A DNA stretch of 10,430 bases from Candidatus Hydrogenedentota bacterium (GTDB taxonomy: Bacteria > Hydrogenedentota > Hydrogenedentia > Hydrogenedentales > CAITNO01): contig JAKLHG010000094.1 in NCBI GenBank assembly GCA_022710255.1, positions 1-10,430 of the forward strand, written 5' to 3'. Below the pieces are notes generated by a model. The model saw only the letters and a program-made list of their open reading frames with translations, was not told the origin of the DNA and did no database searches. A program made the translations under genes and the position numbers. How positions within the stretch are numbered: the first letter of the stretch is position 1; every line of letters starts with the position of its first letter. Shown in pieces: positions 6,731 through 10,430 of this stretch.

Positions 6731-6812
6731 CGTCAAATTCCTGAATGGGGTGAAACCATACCCGTCCCGATAGTGTCTTAACTGGAGGGTGTAAACGAGA
6801 AAGTACAGTGTG

Positions 6813-8525
6813 ATGGGTAAACGCAATACAGGTTTTTTCCGAAAAGGCGTTATCATTCGCCTGATGCTGGTGGTCGTGTGCCTGCTGGCCGTTTTGGCCG
6901 CAGGGGGCTATCTGCTCCGGTCCGATACCGATACCAGCAAGGCCGCTTCCTTCAGCGCTTTTGAGGGCCCCATGGAAATCAGCGTGTTGGAAGGGGGCAG
7001 TATAGAAGCGCGGGATTCCCTCCAGATACAATCAGAGGTTCAGGGTACCACGCAAATTTTGACGCTGATCGAGGAAGGGTACCTTATCACGCCGGAAGAT
7101 GTGGAAAAGGGGCTGGTCCTTGTGGAACTTGACTCCAAAGATCTGGTGGACAGGCAACTGGCCCAGGAATTGGAGTATCAGAGTTCCATGGCGGCGTTGA
7201 CGGAAGCCACCGAGCAATACGAAATCCAACTGAATCAAAATGAGAGCAATATCAAGGCGGCTGAACTGGAGGTGCGTTTCGCGCGAATGGACCTGGACAA
7301 ATATCTCGGGGAACAACTGGCTGCAGTGCTGCTGGAGAAGCTCTCCCTGACAGATACTTCCGAAGCATCCTTGTCGGAAAAGCGTGATGTGGCCGCCATC
7401 GATTTTACCGAATATGCCCATCCGGAAAAACTGGGTGACGGCGAGGCCAGGCAGAAACTGAGGCAGTTGGAGGATGAACTGGCCCTTTCCATCCAGGACC
7501 TGGGGCTTGCGGAGAACAAACTGGAGGGGACCAAGCGCCTCTTTGAACGCGAATTTGTTATGAAAACCCAGCTGGACACGGACCAGAGCGGCTACAACCG
7601 GAAATTGATTGCCCGGCAGTCCGCCGAGACCAGTCGCGATTTATTCATCAAGTATGAGTTTCCAAAACAGGCGCAGAAACTGCTGTCCGACTATGAGGAA
7701 TCCCTGCGCAAACTGGTACGCGCCGAAAAACTGGCCACGTCCACCATCGCCCAGAGTGAAGCGAAGAAAAATTCGGCGGAAGCACGCCACAAGTTACAGA
7801 CCAGAAAGCGTGAGGAACTGGCCACGCAGATTGAAAAATGCGTCATCCGCGCGCCGCGCACAGGGCTTGTTGTCTACGGCACGGGGGAACAAAGTTATCG
7901 CAGCGAACCCATAGAAGAGGGCGCCACCATTCGGGAACGCCAAGTCATCTTTACCATTCCCGATACCTCGGTGATGGCGTGCCGCGTGCAAGTGCATGAG
8001 TCCTTCGTCAAAAAAGTGCGTCCCGGCCAGAAGGCCCGTATCCGTGTGGATGCCTACCCGAATGAACAACTGACCGGCTCGGTCTACCGGATTGCCGTGC
8101 TGCCGGATTCACAAAACCGTTGGCTTAGCCCGGACCTGAAAGTCTACAGTACCGTCATCCATATTGACGGGGAAATTGATTGGCTTAAACCCGGTATGAG
8201 CGCCGAAGCGGAAATCATTATTGATGTGTTGGATGGCGTGCTTCAGGTGCCATTGAACGCTGTGCATGTCGTCAATGCAAAAACGTTGTGTTACGTTGAT
8301 GGCGTATTGGGCGTGGAGGAGCGGCCGGTGAAAACCGGGGAATACAACATCTCTTTTATCGAGATCAAGGAAGGGCTCCAGCCCGGTGAAAAGGTGTTGC
8401 TGCGCGCTCCGACCGATGCCGGCAAGGAACCAGAGGGGGAAGAGAGCGGCGACGGAGAGAAAAAGGGCGGCAAGGGGAAAAATAAAGGCAAAGAGCGGGA
8501 ACCTGAGGGAGCCCCTGCGGGATGA
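6813..8525 (+). CDS. HlyD/MacA-type periplasmic adaptor of ABC efflux system
   Basis: A 570-residue membrane-fusion protein that would bridge the inner-membrane transporter to an outer-membrane channel. One membrane anchor lies at residues 13-35. The first half of the lipoyl/barrel-sandwich domain follows (about 45-108, EVQGTTQILTLIEEGYLITP), then a long coiled-coil hairpin at about 110-340. The second lipoyl half is at 343-357 (CVIRAPRTGLVVYG). The beta-barrel starts at about 387 (VQVHESFVKKVRPGQKARIR), and a membrane-proximal domain extends to about 530. Residues 536-570 are a K/G/E-rich low-complexity tail. MacA is about 370 residues, so this coil is roughly doubled. ATG 6813 is chosen with GAGAAAG 9 bases before it; a GTG directly upstream at 6810 is possible. 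The stop overlaps the ATPase start by 4 bases. Substrate unknown. Confidence 0.9.
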   Translation: MGKRNTGFFRKGVIIRLMLVVVCLLAVLAAGGYLLRSDTDTSKAASFSAFEGPMEISVLEGGSIEARDSLQIQSEVQGTTQILTLIEEGYLITPEDVEKGLVLVELDSKDLVDRQLAQELEYQSSMAALTEATEQYEIQLNQNESNIKAAELEVRFARMDLDKYLGEQLAAVLLEKLSLTDTSEASLSEKRDVAAIDFTEYAHPEKLGDGEARQKLRQLEDELALSIQDLGLAENKLEGTKRLFEREFVMKTQLDTDQSGYNRKLIARQSAETSRDLFIKYEFPKQAQKLLSDYEESLRKLVRAEKLATSTIAQSEAKKNSAEARHKLQTRKREELATQIEKCVIRAPRTGLVVYGTGEQSYRSEPIEEGATIRERQVIFTIPDTSVMACRVQVHESFVKKVRPGQKARIRVDAYPNEQLTGSVYRIAVLPDSQNRWLSPDLKVYSTVIHIDGEIDWLKPGMSAEAEIIIDVLDGVLQVPLNAVHVVNAKTLCYVDGVLGVEERPVKTGEYNISFIEIKEGLQPGEKVLLRAPTDAGKEPEGEESGDGEKKGGKGKNKGKEREPEGAPAG

Positions 8526-9220
8526 ACCGGGAATGTATTGTCGCCTTGAGGGAGGTCACCAAAACCTATTATATGGGGGAAACGGTGCTGGATGCCCTGC
8601 ATGAAATCAACCTGGAAGTGTATCAGGGCGAATATGTGGCCATCATGGGGCCAAGCGGCTGCGGTAAATCGACCTTGCTCAATGTGCTCGGCTGCCTCGA
8701 TCGGCCGACCCGGGGCGCCTATCTGATCGGGGGAACGGACGTGTCCACCCTGGACGACGATGACCTGTCGGAAATACGCGGGTCACGGCTGGGCTTTATC
8801 TTTCAGTCCTACAATCTCATCCAGCAATTGAACGTGCTCGAGAATATCGAAGTGCCCCTGTACTACCAGGGCTGCAAGTCTTCGGAAAGCAGCCGCCGCG
8901 CGAAACTCCTGGCGGAGCGGGTGGGGCTGGGCGCGCGCCTGCACCACAAGCCCATGGAACTGTCGGGCGGGCAGCAACAGCGCGTCGGCATCGCCAGGGC
9001 GCTCGTGAACAACCCGCTGCTGTTGTTGGCGGATGAGCCTACCGGCAACTTGGATTCCAGTTCAGGCAGGGAAATATTGAGCCTGTTTGACGAGTTGCGC
9101 GAACAAGGCAAGACCATTATCATGGTGACCCATGATGTCGATATCGGGCGGCGTGCCGACCGTGTCGTACGCCTTCGGGACGGCCGTGTGGAAGAGGATG
9201 CGCGCAATGGCGGCCATTAA
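8522..9220 (+). CDS. ABC transporter ATPase, MacB/LolD type
   Basis: A 232-residue cytoplasmic nucleotide-binding subunit with every core motif intact: Walker A GPSGCGKS (43-50), Q-loop GFIFQ (Q95), signature LSGGQ (147-151), Walker B LLLLADE (D171/E172), D-loop GNLD and switch H204 in VTHD. The text around them (LGFIFQSYNLI, DEPTGNLDS) is typical of the LolD/MacB/FtsE group, whose permeases work by mechanotransmission rather than import. It is a free-standing ATPase, unlike E. coli MacB where it is fused to the permease. It overlaps the adaptor by 4 bases (ATGA), with GAGGGAG 10 bases upstream, and overlaps the permease by 14. It should power transfer from the periplasm or outer inner-membrane leaflet through the adaptor. 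Confidence 0.96.
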   Translation: MNRECIVALREVTKTYYMGETVLDALHEINLEVYQGEYVAIMGPSGCGKSTLLNVLGCLDRPTRGAYLIGGTDVSTLDDDDLSEIRGSRLGFIFQSYNLIQQLNVLENIEVPLYYQGCKSSESSRRAKLLAERVGLGARLHHKPMELSGGQQQRVGIARALVNNPLLLLADEPTGNLDSSSGREILSLFDELREQGKTIIMVTHDVDIGRRADRVVRLRDGRVEEDARNGGH

Positions 9221-10430
9221 CCTGCAGGGCATTCGATCCCTTTTCACCCTGGGCAAACTGCGCCGCGCCGTGGCGCTGGGGTTTAAAACCTTGTGGCTGC
9301 ACCGGCTGCGTTCCTTCCTTACCATGCTGGGCATCGTATTCGGGGTCTGTTCGGTGGTTGCCATGCTGGCGGTGGGGGAAGGCGCCGGGTATGAGGCGCA
9401 AGAGCAGATCCGGAGGCTGGGCAGCCAGAACATCATTCTGCGCAGCGTCAAACCGGCGGAAACGGAACGCATTTCCTCCGAGCAGAGCCGTATTTCCGAG
9501 TATGGGCTGCAGTATGACGACATGAGGCGTATTCAAGACACCATACCTAGCGTGACCATTCTGGCCCCGGGACGCATCATTCGCAATCATGTCTGGAACG
9601 CCACGCGGCGGGTGGACGCGGAAATCATCGGGGTCAGGCCCTGGTATCCCGAAGTCAGGAAGTTGCAGGTCAGCGCCGGCAGGTTCTTTACCGCCGTCGA
9701 GCATGACGGGCATGTCAACGTGTGCGTGATTAGTACGTCGGTGGCCGAGAGGCTGTTTCCCTTTTCCTCGCCTCTTGAAAGGAATGTGCGCATCGCCATG
9801 GATTATTACAAGGTGGTCGGCGTGGTGGAGCCGGCGGTGGCGTCCGCGGAATCTGGGGCGGTATCCACGGCCGGCGCGACGCCGCAGGGCAATACGGATG
9901 ACTATGCGCCGCGCGTATATATTCCCTTGACGGCGGCCAAAAGCCGCTTCGGGGAAACACTGGTCCGGCGCAGCCAGGGGACTTTCGAAGCGGAACGCGT
10001 CGAACTGCATGAAGCGGTGATACAGGTGGACCGCCTGGAAGACGTGGAAGAGACCGCCATGGTCATCGATGACATTTTGTCCAAGCAGCGGCGCACCAAG
10101 GATTACGAAATGATAGTCCCGCTGGAATTGCTGCGCCAGGCCGAAAGGACGAAACAGATATTCAATACCGTGCTGGGGGCCATCGCCGCCATTTCATTGC
10201 TGGTGGGCGGCATCGGCATCATGAATATCATGCTGGCAAGCGTCGCTGAGCGGACTTCCGAAATTGGAATTCGGCGCGCAGTTGGCGCCAGGCGCGTCGA
10301 CATCTTGCAGCAGTTTCTTGCAGAGGCAGTGGTTTTATCGGTTACCGGCGGAGTCATTGGACTTCTAATTGCGATGGGACTGACGCATGGGGCGCATCTA
10401 TTCTATCCCCAATTCGACATGCGGCCGCCG
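9207..10430 (+). CDS. MacB-type ABC permease, 3' end cut by window edge
   Basis: The frame is open from 9207 to the right edge, 408 codons without a stop, so the gene is partial. TM1 is at about residues 36-58 (FLTMLGIVFGVCSVVAMLAV). A large periplasmic MacB_PCD domain follows to about 315. TM2 is at about 321-346 (VGGIGIMNIMLASV) and TM3 at about 372-395. The FtsX core motif RTSEIGIRRAVGARR is clear between TM2 and TM3; TM4 lies beyond the edge. ATG 9207 is chosen because GAAGAGG (9191-9197) lies 9 bases before it; the in-frame ATG at 9198 abuts that site. It overlaps the ATPase gene by 14 bases, so the two are coupled. It would dimerise with the ATPase and dock the adaptor. LolC/E-like function is an alternative, but the HlyD neighbour favours efflux. 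Confidence 0.93.
   Translation, partial: MAAINLQGIRSLFTLGKLRRAVALGFKTLWLHRLRSFLTMLGIVFGVCSVVAMLAVGEGAGYEAQEQIRRLGSQNIILRSVKPAETERISSEQSRISEYGLQYDDMRRIQDTIPSVTILAPGRIIRNHVWNATRRVDAEIIGVRPWYPEVRKLQVSAGRFFTAVEHDGHVNVCVISTSVAERLFPFSSPLERNVRIAMDYYKVVGVVEPAVASAESGAVSTAGATPQGNTDDYAPRVYIPLTAAKSRFGETLVRRSQGTFEAERVELHEAVIQVDRLEDVEETAMVIDDILSKQRRTKDYEMIVPLELLRQAERTKQIFNTVLGAIAAISLLVGGIGIMNIMLASVAERTSEIGIRRAVGARRVDILQQFLAEAVVLSVTGGVIGLLIAMGLTHGAHLFYPQFDMRPP

Larger units (their letters stand above)
6407..6812. other. Long intergenic/leader region before efflux operon
   Basis: About 400 bases without a credible gene. The 115-codon open frame at 6434-6781 reads as shuffled low-quality protein and lacks a ribosome binding site. 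The region contains a perfect TATAAT at 6538-6543 without a matching -35, a small CCCC/GGGG hairpin (6566-6576) and two stronger hairpins at 6677-6700 and 6713-6730. It probably carries the operon promoter and a structured leader. No T-tailed terminator for the upstream pair is seen. Confidence 0.5.

Noticed and set aside
6434..6781. 115-codon open frame between rodZ-like and adaptor genes
   Set aside because: No ribosome binding site, no recognisable domain, composition like translated non-coding DNA, and it crosses two hairpins.
9120..10010. 296-codon open frame on the minus strand opposite the permease
   Set aside because: It is rich in H, R and P as expected of an antisense shadow; the plus strand encodes clear ABC ATPase and MacB domains.

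Overview
This is bacterial chromosomal DNA of moderate GC content with tightly packed genes, several of them overlapping by 4 to 14 bases. No rRNA, tRNA or CRISPR array is visible. The long-linker FtsK, the HlyD-type adaptor with an oversized coiled coil and the YD-repeat (RHS) debris together suggest a Gram-negative environmental lineage, perhaps in or near the PVC group or a related candidate phylum. That placement is an impression from gene style, not a marker-based assignment.

Positions 1-1375 are a degraded accessory region. An IS3-family insertion sequence on the minus strand enters from the left edge and ends near 449. It carries orfA, a canonical A_AAA_AAG frameshift site and the first codons of orfB, and it sits inside an RHS/YD-repeat gene that stays open right up to the IS end. 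The RHS frame stops at 1215 next to two tandem 11-mers. A further RHS scrap with frame disruptions follows, ending at 1375.

Positions 1376-2800 hold a short non-coding stretch and a complete class A flavodiiron protein (O2 and/or NO reductase). A perfect 14-bp palindrome lies about 80 bases before its start.

Positions 2801-6406 hold a promoter and a two-gene unit: a full-length FtsK/SpoIIIE DNA translocase with an unusual acidic repeat tail, then a small RodZ-like HTH/transmembrane protein joined to it by an ATGA overlap. Together they suggest a chromosome-segregation or cell-shape unit.

Positions 6407-6812 are a gap of about 400 bases with hairpins and a TATAAT box. Positions 6813-10430 hold a MacAB/LolCDE-style tripartite transporter: a membrane-anchored periplasmic adaptor, an ABC ATPase and a MacB-type permease cut off by the right edge, all translationally coupled.

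I found no convincingly new defence or other exotic system. The most notable items are the IS/RHS wreckage, the acidic FtsK tail, the reduced RodZ-like partner and the structured leader of the efflux operon.
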